A stretch of DNA of 39,823 nt, from positions 1 to 39,823 of the forward strand of contig NZ_QVTC01000046.1 of NCBI RefSeq assembly GCF_003429085.1, read 5' to 3'. Within the stretch, counting starts at the first letter, position 1. Every line of letters starts with the position of its first letter. This DNA comes from Bacillus sp. V59.32b. Its GTDB lineage: Bacteria; Bacillota; Bacilli; Bacillales; DSM-1321. Below are positions 15,716 to 23,265 of this stretch, piece by piece. The notes under the pieces are model-generated. The model made no database searches. It saw only the letters and a program-made list of their open reading frames with translations, and had not been told where the DNA came from. A program made the position numbers and the translations under genes.

Positions 15716-16924
15716 TTAGCGATTGTTAGCGCTTACTTTGTAAGGCCATGCTGGCAGGGACTGATTTAATGGTTTATCTTCCCGGTAACCGAGAACGTAT
15801 TCCGCCTGCATCACCGTGTGAATTTCGCGAGTGCCTTCATAAATGACCGGGGCTTTCGAATTCCTTAAATATCGTTCGACTGGATATTCATTGGAGTAGC
15901 CATATGCCCCATGTATCTGCACCGCGTCGTTCGCTGCTTCATTGGCATAATCACATGCCTGCCATTTCGCGAGCGAGGTTTCGCGCGTGTTCCTTTTTCC
16001 TTCATTTTTCAAACAGCCTGCTCTATAAACAAGCAATCTTGATATCTGCAGCCCGGCTTCCATCTTGGCGATCATTTGCTGAACCAATTGATGCTTGCCG
16101 ATTTCTTTGCCAAAGGTACTCCGTTCGTGGCAATACTGGACACTGGCCTCCAGGCAGGCCATAATCTGTCCGCATGCCCCGGCCGCTACAGTAAACCTGC
16201 CGTTATCAAGCGCCGACATCGCGATTTTAAATCCTTCTCCTTCTTCTCCTAATATATTTTCTTTTGGTACCTTGATATTATCAAAAAATAGTTCTCCGGT
16301 ATTTCCGGCCCGAATCCCCAATTTTCCTTTTATTGCTTTTGACGTGAATCCTGGCATATCCCGTTCGATGATAAAAGCTGAAATGCCTTTATGCTTTTTG
16401 CTTTTGTCTGTATAGGCAAATACAATAAAATGATCGGCTGCATCGCACAGTGATATCCAGGTTTTCTGGCCATTTAATATGTAATGGTCTCCATCCTTTA
16501 CTGCTGTTGATTTCAATCCGGCTACATCCGAACCGGCATCCGGTTCCGTCAGTCCAAAGGCACCGATTTTTTCGCCTTTTGCCTGTGGAATTAAATATTT
16601 TTCCTTTTGCGAATCGGATGCCCATTGCAGCAACGTCATACTATTCAAACCTGTGTGAACGGAAACAGCGGTGCGGAATGCCGTATCGCCCCGTTCAAGC
16701 TCTTCGCAAACAATCGCTAATGTGTTGTAATCCATGCCGCTGCCGCCATACTGTTCTGGAATGCATACTCCCATTAATTCTAAATCAGCCAAGCGCTTCA
16801 TTATCCTTGTTTCAAAATGCCCTTGCCGGTCCCATTCGCCGATATGTGGCATGATTTCTTTGTCAACAAAGCTTCTAACAACCTTTCTAACCATTTCCTG
16901 TTCTTCTGTAAAATGAAAATCCAT
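15716..16924 (-). CDS. Acyl-CoA dehydrogenase
   Basis: FAD-dependent dehydrogenase, 402 residues. GLTEPDAGSDVAGLKSTA, HGAYGYSNEYPVERYLRNS and VIYEGTREIHTVMQAEYVLGY are visible, with catalytic Glu about 363. The REIHTVMQ ending resembles glutaryl-CoA/group-II dehydrogenases more than the other three here, and a C-terminal extension of about 20 residues follows. ATG start with AAGGAGG. No operator copy of the 7501 type precedes it; a candidate promoter TTGTCG-17 nt-TAAATA is close upstream, and a small-RNA candidate ends about 115 nt upstream, so its control may differ. Confidence 0.9.
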   Translation of the reverse strand: MDFHFTEEQEMVRKVVRSFVDKEIMPHIGEWDRQGHFETRIMKRLADLELMGVCIPEQYGGSGMDYNTLAIVCEELERGDTAFRTAVSVHTGLNSMTLLQWASDSQKEKYLIPQAKGEKIGAFGLTEPDAGSDVAGLKSTAVKDGDHYILNGQKTWISLCDAADHFIVFAYTDKSKKHKGISAFIIERDMPGFTSKAIKGKLGIRAGNTGELFFDNIKVPKENILGEEGEGFKIAMSALDNGRFTVAAGACGQIMACLEASVQYCHERSTFGKEIGKHQLVQQMIAKMEAGLQISRLLVYRAGCLKNEGKRNTRETSLAKWQACDYANEAANDAVQIHGAYGYSNEYPVERYLRNSKAPVIYEGTREIHTVMQAEYVLGYREDKPLNQSLPAWPYKVSANNR

Positions 16925-17039
16925 CTTTTTTCCTCCTTAAATCATGCATTTTTATCTTATTTATTTTTTCTGGACTACAGCGACAATGTCACAGGTTCTC
17001 TTCGAGTTTTAAGACTTTCTGCAAAACATTAAGAAAAAC

Positions 17040-17200
17040 AAAAAGCCAGCCATATCAAATAATAATGATACAACTGGCTGTAATCTATTCCGTTGCTTCG
17101 GGCTGGCGAAGTCAAATAGATTCCTCAGTTATTGAAAGATTCATTCGCTTGTTTTTACTTCACCGTTCTTGAAAGGGCCCATCCTTTCTAGGAGTGAATC
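17040..17200 (-). ncRNA. Candidate structured small RNA (or leader RNA) of about 160 nt
   Basis: The minus strand has a good promoter at 17207-17235, no ORF, and an ordered set of stems ending in an intrinsic terminator. The stems are: an outer GATTCA/TGAATC helix (17138-17143 with 17195-17200) enclosing a GAAAGG/CCTTTC hairpin (17171-17188); an AATCTATT/AATAGATT helix (17082-17122) topped by CTTCG/CGAAG; and the AGCCAG/CTGGCT terminator (17044-17079) followed by T residues. I find no T-box, SAM, TPP, lysine or guanidine motif. It may be a free small RNA, or a premature-termination leader of the acyl-CoA dehydrogenase gene 115 nt downstream. Confidence 0.55.
17044..17079 (-). terminator. Intrinsic terminator of the small-RNA candidate
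   Basis: AGCCAG / CTGGCT stem, extended by partial pairing of GTATC with GATAT, followed on the minus strand by TTTTT. Confidence 0.75.
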
Positions 17201-17206
17201 AGAGTT

Positions 17207-17235
17207 AGAATACAAAAGGAAAGGCGATTTGTCAA
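17207..17235 (-). promoter_or_regulatory. Sigma-A promoter of the small-RNA candidate
   Basis: Perfect -35 TTGACA (17230-17235), 17-nt spacer, -10 TATTCT (17207-17212) on the minus strand. Predicted start near 17200, exactly where the outer stem begins. Confidence 0.72.
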
Positions 17236-17434
17236 TATATTTTAATTATTCTATCTTTTTAATTCTAAAGTGGTTTAAAAAGTTAACTTCGTCATTTGGG
17301 TGAAATCAAAATGACCGAAACGCAGCAGAAAAATGTATTTAATTTATTTTTATGAGGTAAAAACGGGTTTAAAGTCTAGCAGCCAGGGAATGTTTATACT
17401 GTACGACATTCTCACCCAAAGGAGATGAATCTAC

Positions 17435-17506
17435 TATGTGTACGATCTTTTGCCAATGGAATAAAGAGAATGACGAAGCGATTAACAGTCCGGGTGATAA
17501 GCGTTA
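17435..17506 (+). CDS. Tiny ORF (23 aa), truncated sister of the next small protein
   Basis: The ORF reads MCTIFCQWNKENDEAINSPG and ends DKR. It has a clean AAAGGAG site 11 nt upstream of ATG. Its middle, WNKENDEAINSPGD, matches WNKENDAAVRSPGD of the 59-residue ORF 157 nt downstream in both protein and DNA, then the two diverge and this one stops. It is probably a decayed or shortened duplicate, but the intact start region leaves open that it is made as a peptide. No similarity to a known family recognised. Confidence 0.5.
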
Positions 17507-17591
17507 GAGGTAAAGAAGATATAAACTTTTTATTTCCTTTAAAGGATTGCCAAGTCAATGGCTATTCTCGGGAAAAGGAGCTGGTTTGACG

Positions 17592-17771
17592 ATGAGTATG
17601 ATCCTCAGTCTCTGGAATAAAGAGAATGATGCAGCCGTTAGAAGTCCGGGTGATCAAGACCATCCTGATCAATCGAAGAATTTGTTAGGCACCAATACAT
17701 TTGATTTGGCTCAATTAAGAGATGACACACCTGAATTTGATTTAAATGGAACAGCTTTGAACAGCATGTAG
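17592..17771 (+). CDS. Small acidic protein of unknown function (59 aa)
   Basis: Starts MSMILSLWNKENDAAVRSPG and ends with an acidic, Thr/Asn-rich tail EFDLNGTALNSM. The ATG at 17592 is set by an AAAAGGAG site 11 nt upstream; the frame opens earlier, at 17547, but without such a site. A very strong terminator follows 4 nt after the stop. The protein is hydrophilic, lacks Cys and has no signal or membrane segment. A truncated sister lies upstream. Not recognised. It could be a small spore-associated or signalling peptide given cdaS next door, but that is only context. Confidence 0.65.
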   Translation: MSMILSLWNKENDAAVRSPGDQDHPDQSKNLLGTNTFDLAQLRDDTPEFDLNGTALNSM

Positions 17772-17774
17772 CAC

Positions 17775-17827
17775 AAAAACCCCTTTGCTTAAGGAAGAAT
17801 CCTCTTTCTTTTAGCAAAGGGGTTTTT
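17775..17827 (+). terminator. Strong intrinsic terminator after the 59-aa ORF
   Basis: Fifteen-bp perfect stem AAAAACCCCTTTGCT / AGCAAAGGGGTTTTT with a 23-nt loop, ending in TTTTT on the + strand. It isolates the small ORFs from cdaS. Confidence 0.92.
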
Positions 17828-17953
17828 ACTATATCCGTTTTTTTCATAGTATTCGAGAATCTACGTGACCTTTCTTCTCAAAATGGAATAGATGTTTTTT
17901 TCATGGGAAAGATAGTAAAACTGATTTTTGCATAGGGAAGGAAGATTCGATTT

Positions 17954-18571
17954 ATGGAAGCTTACAATTGTGATTACTCACCGATAAAACATCGCCTAAA
18001 AGAGACGATGTTTAATATAAGAGATGAGCTTAATATTAGCATTGAAGCCGTAAACGATGAAACAAATTGTTTGTTATGCAAGTTGGAGGATATTAGAAAA
18101 CAATGCGTGGAAATGGAATCCCTGGCCTCCTCTTTTTATCTGACCTGCTATTTGTCTGCTTTTACAGATAAGTACGAAGAAATATCGGAAAGTGCACAGC
18201 AGCTTAGCGAAAAAAAACATGGAGGTCTGATTGTCATTGAAAGAGTCACGCCGGTTGATGACTATCTTCAGAAAGGAGTGCCAATTGGCGCCCAGCTTAC
18301 TCCGTCCTTACTTGAATCAATTTTTTATCCTGGGAATCCGCTTCATGATGGTGCCGTTTTAGTACGTGGCAATATTATCGATTCTGCAGCCAATGTTCTC
18401 CCGTTGACAGCTCAAATGATAACCGGTAAAAAGCTCGGTACAAGACATCGGGCCGCACTTGGATTATCCGAACAAACGGATGCCATGGTGCTGGTTGTAT
18501 CCGAAGAAACAGGCAAAGTATCTTTTGCCTTGAATGGTGCTCTCTATCCAATCAACATGGGGATAAACTAA
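17954..18571 (+). CDS. cdaS: CdaS-type diadenylate cyclase (c-di-AMP synthase)
   Basis: A 205-residue soluble diadenylate cyclase that joins two ATP to make c-di-AMP. The DAC domain covers about residues 85-200 and has the DGA motif (NPLHDGAVLVRG) and the RHR motif (GTRHRAALGLSE). There is no membrane segment (excluding CdaA) and no HhH domain (excluding DisA). The N-terminal 80 residues are mostly helical, like the two autoinhibitory helices of B. subtilis CdaS (YojJ), the forespore-specific enzyme. ATG start with GGAAGGAAG. It stands alone between a terminator and convergent genes. A sporulation role is inferred from the family; I could not identify a convincing sigma-G promoter. Confidence 0.92.
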   Translation: MEAYNCDYSPIKHRLKETMFNIRDELNISIEAVNDETNCLLCKLEDIRKQCVEMESLASSFYLTCYLSAFTDKYEEISESAQQLSEKKHGGLIVIERVTPVDDYLQKGVPIGAQLTPSLLESIFYPGNPLHDGAVLVRGNIIDSAANVLPLTAQMITGKKLGTRHRAALGLSEQTDAMVLVVSEETGKVSFALNGALYPINMGIN

Positions 18572-18740
18572 AGAAAATTAATAGTCACCTTAAATTCTCA
18601 GTTAAAATTTATATTTTTTCAGTCATGTTTCTTCAAGATGGATAGAAAATAAGCTCCTAACTATGATTATAAAAACAAACAATCCCTCTAAAAATCATGT
18701 TCAGCAGCTCTTAATTTATAAATTGGACTGCTAAAAAGAA

Positions 18741-18768
18741 GACAGCTCTACTGGAATGTAAAGCTGTC
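18741..18768 (-). terminator. Intrinsic terminator of the R2lox-ALDH-ADH operon
   Basis: GACAGCT / AGCTGTC stem, 14-nt loop, followed on the minus strand by TTCTTTTT. Just after the alcohol dehydrogenase stop. Confidence 0.82.
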
Positions 18769-18775
18769 ACCCTAG

Positions 18776-19987
18776 TTATTTAACCGGCAGAGGTACCGCT
18801 CTTTGTCCAATAGCTTCGATCAGCTCTTTAGGTATAGGGAAATTGATCGCAGCCGGATCAGAAGCAACCGCTGGTATCGCCTCTTGCAAATTCTCTTCCG
18901 TAATATTGTACTGTGAAAAGTCTGCCGGCAGCCCTGTTTGCACTTGTAGATTTCTGATCTTTTCTATAGACTTTTCCAGCAGCGTTCTAGCATCTTCATT
19001 GTCCACCTTTATATTCAAGGCCTGTCCCAGCTCTTTTGCTTTTGGCAGGTACAAATCCGGTATATACTCCATGACAATCGGCAAAAATACTGCATTAGCC
19101 AGACCGTGCGGAATACGGAACATGGCCCCGTATGCGTGTGCCAGGTTATGGACCGGAATCGCATTCAAGGCAAAGCTGAAGGCTGTGATGCCCATTAAAC
19201 TCGCCTGCAGCATTTCCATTCTCGCGGCAATATTGGATCCTTCTCTGACCGCTATTGGCAGATTTTTCTCGATCAGCCGGATGGCGTGCAAAGCATAGGA
19301 ATCTGTCAGGGATGTTGCATTCGGTGACGCGAGCGCCTCTATCGCGTGGGTCAGAGCATCCATTCCGGTAAAAGCCGTAATCAATGGCGGAAGGCCGGTG
19401 GTGAGGTCCGGATCGAGTATGGCCATATCCGCGCTCAAAAACGGATTGATGATATTTGTTTTCATTTTTATTTCTTCATTGTAGATAACGGCAATCGGTG
19501 AAACTTCTGACCCTGTCCCCGCTGTCGTTGGAATCGCGATATGCGGGATTGGGATGTGTTGTGCTTGCGGGAACGACTCTGATACAAATCCACCCGGAAT
19601 CGCTTCTTTTATATCGGTCAACCCTTTGAACAAGGAGTATTTTACCCCTTTTACGGTATCAAGGACACTGCCTCCCCCGACAGCCAATAAAGCGTCTGCC
19701 CCTACTTCTCTCGCATAACGGGCGGCGGCGTTTACACATTCACTTTCCGCATCCTGTTTAATGTCGAGAAATATTCCGGCAAGCTCTGGTCCTGTCCCGT
19801 GTGGCGTCAGTTTGAAGATTTCTGCTACTCTATCAACAATCCCTGCTTTTTCCAGTCCTCTATCACTGAACAGTACGACCCTTTTTGCCCCCATTCCCTT
19901 GAACAAATCAGGTACAAGTGCACGTGTATTTGAACCGCTATGAATGGCTGAACGGAGCCAGTAGCTCGATAATGTAGTTGTAAGCAA
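18776..19987 (-). CDS. Iron-containing (type III) alcohol dehydrogenase
   Basis: About 403 residues of the Fe-ADH family, which interconverts alcohols and aldehydes with NAD(P)H. Cofactor loop GGGSVLDTVKG, the family motif IPTTAGTGSEVSPIAV, and metal ligands in GMDALTHAIEA and HNLAHAYGAMFRIPHG are all present. The frame opens with GTG at 19996, but the AAAAGGGG site abuts it; the TTG at 19987 has 8-nt spacing and is my start. It begins 14 nt after the aldehyde dehydrogenase stop, so it is the last gene of the R2lox operon. Substrate unknown. Confidence 0.9.
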   Translation of the reverse strand: MLTTTLSSYWLRSAIHSGSNTRALVPDLFKGMGAKRVVLFSDRGLEKAGIVDRVAEIFKLTPHGTGPELAGIFLDIKQDAESECVNAAARYAREVGADALLAVGGGSVLDTVKGVKYSLFKGLTDIKEAIPGGFVSESFPQAQHIPIPHIAIPTTAGTGSEVSPIAVIYNEEIKMKTNIINPFLSADMAILDPDLTTGLPPLITAFTGMDALTHAIEALASPNATSLTDSYALHAIRLIEKNLPIAVREGSNIAARMEMLQASLMGITAFSFALNAIPVHNLAHAYGAMFRIPHGLANAVFLPIVMEYIPDLYLPKAKELGQALNIKVDNEDARTLLEKSIEKIRNLQVQTGLPADFSQYNITEENLQEAIPAVASDPAAINFPIPKELIEAIGQRAVPLPVK

Positions 19988-20001
19988 AGCAATCACCCCT
20001 T

Positions 20002-21534
20002 TTAAGATTGATTAGAATTCGAGAATAAAATTTGGTACCAGCTCCGCTTATGCACTTCAGGAACCATCGAAGTGTGGACATGTTTAAGCTGTGTGTAGGC
20101 ATCCAATGAATGCTTACCCATTTCCCTGCCGATGCCGCTTTGCTTATACCCGCCGAATGGAGCATCGTTCCTGAGCATATGCCAATCGTTGATCCAGATA
20201 ATCCCTGCCTGCAGTTTTCTCGCTGCAGCATATGCTTTATTGACATCGCGTGTCCAAATTCCCGCCGCAAGCCCATAAATAGAATCATTAGCCATTGAGA
20301 TGGCTTCCTCAACATCAGAATAGCGAATGACCGACAACACAGGTCCAAAAATTTCTTCTCTAGCGATTTTCATATCATTGGTCACATTGGTGAAGATGGT
20401 TGGTTCAATATAATGTCCGCCCTCACAGCCGGGAACTGTCAGCTCCTTCCCTCCGCATACTAAAGTAGCCCCTTCCTGCTTGCCTGCTTCAATATAGGCG
20501 AGGATGGTTTCCTTCTGTTTCTTGGAAATAACCGGGCCGATTTCAGTTGCTTGGTCCAATGGATGGCCGGGTTTCAAGGTTTTTGTCAAGACAACGAGTC
20601 TTTCGACGACTTCATCATGCAGCTTGTCAGGCACAAATAATCGGGTTCCGGATTCACATAGCTGCCCGGAATGCAAAAACACGCCGAATAAACTGCCTGG
20701 AACCGCGATATCAAGATCGGCATCTTCCAGGATGATATTTGGCGACTTTCCGCCTAACTCAAGGGTCGTATTCTTGATCGTTCCCGAAGCAAGCGCCATG
20801 ATACTTCGTCCGACCTCAGTTGAACCTGTAAACGCAACTTTATCAACCTTTGGATGGCTCACCAGTGCTTCACCGATTTCCGCTCCGGCACCTGTTACAA
20901 CATTGATTACACCTGGAGGAACAAATTGCGAAATGATTTCCGCAAGTTTGAGGGTGGATAACGGTGTATAGCTTGCCGGCTTAATGACAACTGTATTCCC
21001 CATGGCAAGCGCTGGCGCGATTTTCCACGTGGCTATCAACATCGGCATATTCCATGGTGTAATCGCGGCGCAGACACCAATCGGCTCCCGCCAGACAAAA
21101 TTATGTGCCGGTCCCGGAAACGGCGGATTCGGCAATGTTTCTGAAAAAGGGTATTCTTGCACGAATTTGGCCATTGTATTGAATAAATCGACCATTTGCA
21201 GAATATCATTACTCCCGATTCTGCGAACTGTACCGCCACTTGAGATGGACTCGAGAAAGACCAATTCTTCAGCGTTTGTTGCAATTCCATGACCTATTGC
21301 GTTCAAAACCTTGGCACGTTCTTTTGGCGCCATCTCCTTCCAGTCAGTATTATCAAATGCATCCCTCGCTGCTTGTACTGCGTTTTCGACGTCCTCAACA
21401 CCTGCCTTTGCAACTCTGGCTGTTAATTCACCCGTTGCTGGATTGAAAACGTCAAAAGTATCACCAGTGCTTGCCGGCTCCCATTTCCCGTTAATAAACA
21501 ACGGAAACGTTTGAATATCTACTTCTATAGTCAT
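20002..21534 (-). CDS. NAD(P)-dependent aldehyde dehydrogenase
   Basis: A 510-residue ALDH that oxidises an aldehyde to the acid. ITPWNMP (Asn161), FTGSTEVG, general base Glu259 in ELGGKSP, and nucleophile Cys293 in [12 protein letters not shown] are all visible, as is the EIFGPV motif. It most resembles the broad-specificity AldA/betaine-aldehyde type; the exact substrate is not evident. ATG start with GGAGGATGGAG. Its start is 24 nt downstream of the R2lox stop, and the alcohol dehydrogenase follows by 14 nt, giving an oxidase-ALDH-ADH operon. Confidence 0.92.
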   Translation of the reverse strand: MTIEVDIQTFPLFINGKWEPASTGDTFDVFNPATGELTARVAKAGVEDVENAVQAARDAFDNTDWKEMAPKERAKVLNAIGHGIATNAEELVFLESISSGGTVRRIGSNDILQMVDLFNTMAKFVQEYPFSETLPNPPFPGPAHNFVWREPIGVCAAITPWNMPMLIATWKIAPALAMGNTVVIKPASYTPLSTLKLAEIISQFVPPGVINVVTGAGAEIGEALVSHPKVDKVAFTGSTEVGRSIMALASGTIKNTTLELGGKSPNIILEDADLDIAVPGSLFGVFLHSGQLCESGTRLFVPDKLHDEVVERLVVLTKTLKPGHPLDQATEIGPVISKKQKETILAYIEAGKQEGATLVCGGKELTVPGCEGGHYIEPTIFTNVTNDMKIAREEIFGPVLSVIRYSDVEEAISMANDSIYGLAAGIWTRDVNKAYAAARKLQAGIIWINDWHMLRNDAPFGGYKQSGIGREMGKHSLDAYTQLKHVHTSMVPEVHKRSWYQILFSNSNQS

Positions 21535-21558
21535 AGCTCCATCCTCCTTTTTACCTGG

Positions 21559-22446
21559 TTATACGATCCCGAATTCGCTTTCCTTTTGCTTATAGATTTC
21601 CTCTATCTTCCGTCCTCTTGATCTAGCAAGAATCTCCATCCGGACCGAGAGCTGTTTCATTGTAAAATTCATTGTTTCCTCGAAGTCATTGCCAAATGGT
21701 GAATCTTCCACCATTCCCTCTTGGTTAAGCTGGATAGCAAGCGGTGTTAATTGCTCCATTCTGTTTGTAACAAGGTCAAAGATATGAGGATGTTCACTAA
21801 TCAAACGCTGTAATAAAAATGTTCCGTAAGCGATGTGCCTGGATTCATCTTTTTTCAGGTAACCAATCCCTTTCAATAGCCCTGGCATAGCACCTATATC
21901 CTCCAAGGATTGATAGAAAGAATAATAGCCTGTTTCAGCAAGCACACCCTCGACAAACATATTGTAGACAGTCGACGCTTCGGCCAATGCCTCAGGCGAA
22001 TGGTCGTCGACAAGTCGTTCCATTGCGGTAGGAAGAATTTCATTAAAAATCGTGTTATAAGTGTCGGTATGATAGATGGAAAGATCGCCCCTTTCCCCAA
22101 TCGCATTCAATACGAGCCTGAAAAATTCAGTATGCTTGGCTTCCTCAAACAAAAATGTGGTTAAAAACATTTCCTCTTCAAGACGGCCGTCTTTTGCGAT
22201 CACCATCATTAAAGGCAGCAAATCCCTTGTTACTGCTTCCTCTCCAGCCTGAAATTGCGAGATTAGCTTTAAGATTCCTTCTTTCTGTTCAGCACTGAAC
22301 GTGCTCCAATCCTTGGCATCCTGAGTTAAATCAATGTCGGTTGGGTTCCATACGCCAAACCGTTTTGCTTTTTGAAAAAGCCGAAACGGCAGGGAATCTT
22401 CCAAGAGTCCTCTTTTACTCGTCGTTAAAATCGTTCTCTTCTCCAT
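21559..22446 (-). CDS. R2-like ligand-binding oxidase (R2lox), Mn/Fe-type ferritin-like protein
   Basis: A 295-residue ferritin-like four-helix protein. The motifs QAGEEAVTRD (Glu69, Val72), FEEAKHTEFF (Glu102, His105), VYNMFVEG (Tyr161, Glu166) and DESRHIAYG (Glu201, His204) match the six metal ligands and the Val-Tyr ether cross-link pair of Geobacillus kaustophilus R2lox, with a one-residue offset in the second half. It is not a functional ribonucleotide reductase R2 gene by context: no R1 gene is present. R2lox proteins bind a fatty-acid-like ligand and carry out two-electron oxidations; the natural substrate is unknown. ATG at 22446 is set by AGGAGGAGG; the upstream extension of the frame is not coding. 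First gene of an operon with ALDH and ADH. Confidence 0.88.
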   Translation of the reverse strand: MEKRTILTTSKRGLLEDSLPFRLFQKAKRFGVWNPTDIDLTQDAKDWSTFSAEQKEGILKLISQFQAGEEAVTRDLLPLMMVIAKDGRLEEEMFLTTFLFEEAKHTEFFRLVLNAIGERGDLSIYHTDTYNTIFNEILPTAMERLVDDHSPEALAEASTVYNMFVEGVLAETGYYSFYQSLEDIGAMPGLLKGIGYLKKDESRHIAYGTFLLQRLISEHPHIFDLVTNRMEQLTPLAIQLNQEGMVEDSPFGNDFEETMNFTMKQLSVRMEILARSRGRKIEEIYKQKESEFGIV

Positions 22447-22499
22447 TAAACAACCTCCTCCTGAACATAAAGCCCGCAACCTCCAAAGATAACAAAAAA

Positions 22500-22526
22500 T
22501 TGTAAGGGCTTTCATTATATTGTAAG
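22500..22526. promoter_or_regulatory. R2lox promoter region with paired TTGTAAG repeats
   Basis: TTGTAAG occurs at 22500-22506 and again at 22520-22526, 20 bp apart, that is on one face of the helix. On the minus strand a perfect TATAAT (22514-22519) lies between them with no good -35 box, as expected for an activator-dependent promoter. The segment lies between the divergent R2lox and LuxR genes. The stretch from 22501 also resembles a cre box but lacks the central CG. Confidence 0.5.
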
Positions 22527-22578
22527 ATGTAGAGAACGAGATGAACATTACTGAAAATGTAGGGGGGATAAATGTCGA

Positions 22579-23265
22579 ATGATGGATGAAGCCGTCTATG
22601 ATTATATGAAGAAAATCGCCGAAGTATCAGACGTGAGAGAAAAGGCGGAATGGATGCTGCGCGGCTGTGTTCATTTTTTTCCGTTCGAGCGCGCCTCGTT
22701 ATTTACCTATTCCCCATTAAGCCATCGAGGTGAAGGAATATTTCTAATCGAAAACGATAAGCTGATCTCATTGGAAGAAGTCAAGGATGACGTTCGGCCG
22801 ATCTTTCCTCTTTATCAAGCGTTAACAAGAAATAAGCCTGTCTTCATTAACAGAGAGGATATCCTTGTTTCCTTCCCGGACAAGTACATTCGGCACTTTG
22901 AGCTGTCTACGCTGGCGATTGTTCCAATTAGTCTATTAAATATTGTTGTCGGTTTTGTTTTAGTAGATAGATATGGAGGTGAATATCCGTTCACAAAGAA
23001 TTATTTATCACTTCTTGCCTATTATTTTAAACAGACCACCTCTCCCTACTTTCCCCTGTCTTCTGAAAAAAATCTTCTTAGCAAGCGGGAAACCGAGGTT
23101 CTCCAACACCTTGCCAACGGATATTCGATTAAAGAAATGGCTGGGATGATGTCAGTAAGTGAATATACGGTCAGAGATTATATGAGTTCAGTCATAAGGA
23201 AGCTCGGTGTAAACCACCGAGCTGAGGCAGTAGCGGTTGGAATGAGGAAAGGCATTATCCTATGA
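22579..23265 (+). CDS. GAF-LuxR family transcriptional regulator, divergent from the R2lox operon
   Basis: A 228-residue regulator. Residues 1-160 look like a GAF-type sensor domain (FFPFERASLFTY, LAIVPISLLNIVVGFVLVDRYGG). Residues 167-228 are a LuxR/GerE helix-turn-helix: LSKRETEVLQHLANGYSIKE, VSEYTVRDYMSSVIRKLGV. There is no receiver domain. ATG ATG start; AGGGGGG lies 12 nt upstream, and a five-codon ORF (MSNDG, 22572-22589) starts nearer that site and overlaps the start, so translation may be coupled. It likely senses a small ligand and activates the divergent operon. The 3' end overlaps the convergent transporter gene by 11 bp. Confidence 0.87.
   Translation: MMDEAVYDYMKKIAEVSDVREKAEWMLRGCVHFFPFERASLFTYSPLSHRGEGIFLIENDKLISLEEVKDDVRPIFPLYQALTRNKPVFINREDILVSFPDKYIRHFELSTLAIVPISLLNIVVGFVLVDRYGGEYPFTKNYLSLLAYYFKQTTSPYFPLSSEKNLLSKRETEVLQHLANGYSIKEMAGMMSVSEYTVRDYMSSVIRKLGVNHRAEAVAVGMRKGIIL

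Noticed and set aside
15723..15740. cre-like box at the end of the acyl-CoA dehydrogenase gene
   Set aside because: TGTTAGCGCTTACT has a mismatch and lies at the 3' end of a coding region with no following promoter target.
6106..16924. Acyclic-terpene (Atu/Liu) or leucine catabolic cluster
   Set aside because: Those routes need a biotin-dependent carboxylase and a lyase, and none is present in the window.
17040..17235. T-box or known riboswitch leader
   Set aside because: I find no T-box sequence (TGGNACCGCG type) and no recognisable SAM, TPP, lysine or guanidine motif, so I list it only as an unclassified candidate RNA.
17312..17356. 14-codon ORF upstream of the micro-ORF pair
   Set aside because: Weak ribosome binding site, no similarity to the other two; likely chance.
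21559..22446. Ribonucleotide reductase small subunit
   Set aside because: The ligand spacing and Val/Tyr pair fit R2lox, no large-subunit gene is near, and the operon partners are ALDH and ADH.
22501..22514. cre box before R2lox
   Set aside because: TGTAAGGGCTTTCA lacks the central CG that CcpA sites nearly always keep.
22447..22548. N-terminal extension of the R2lox frame
   Set aside because: The strong AGGAGGAGG site is placed for the ATG at 22446, and the extension covers the promoter region.
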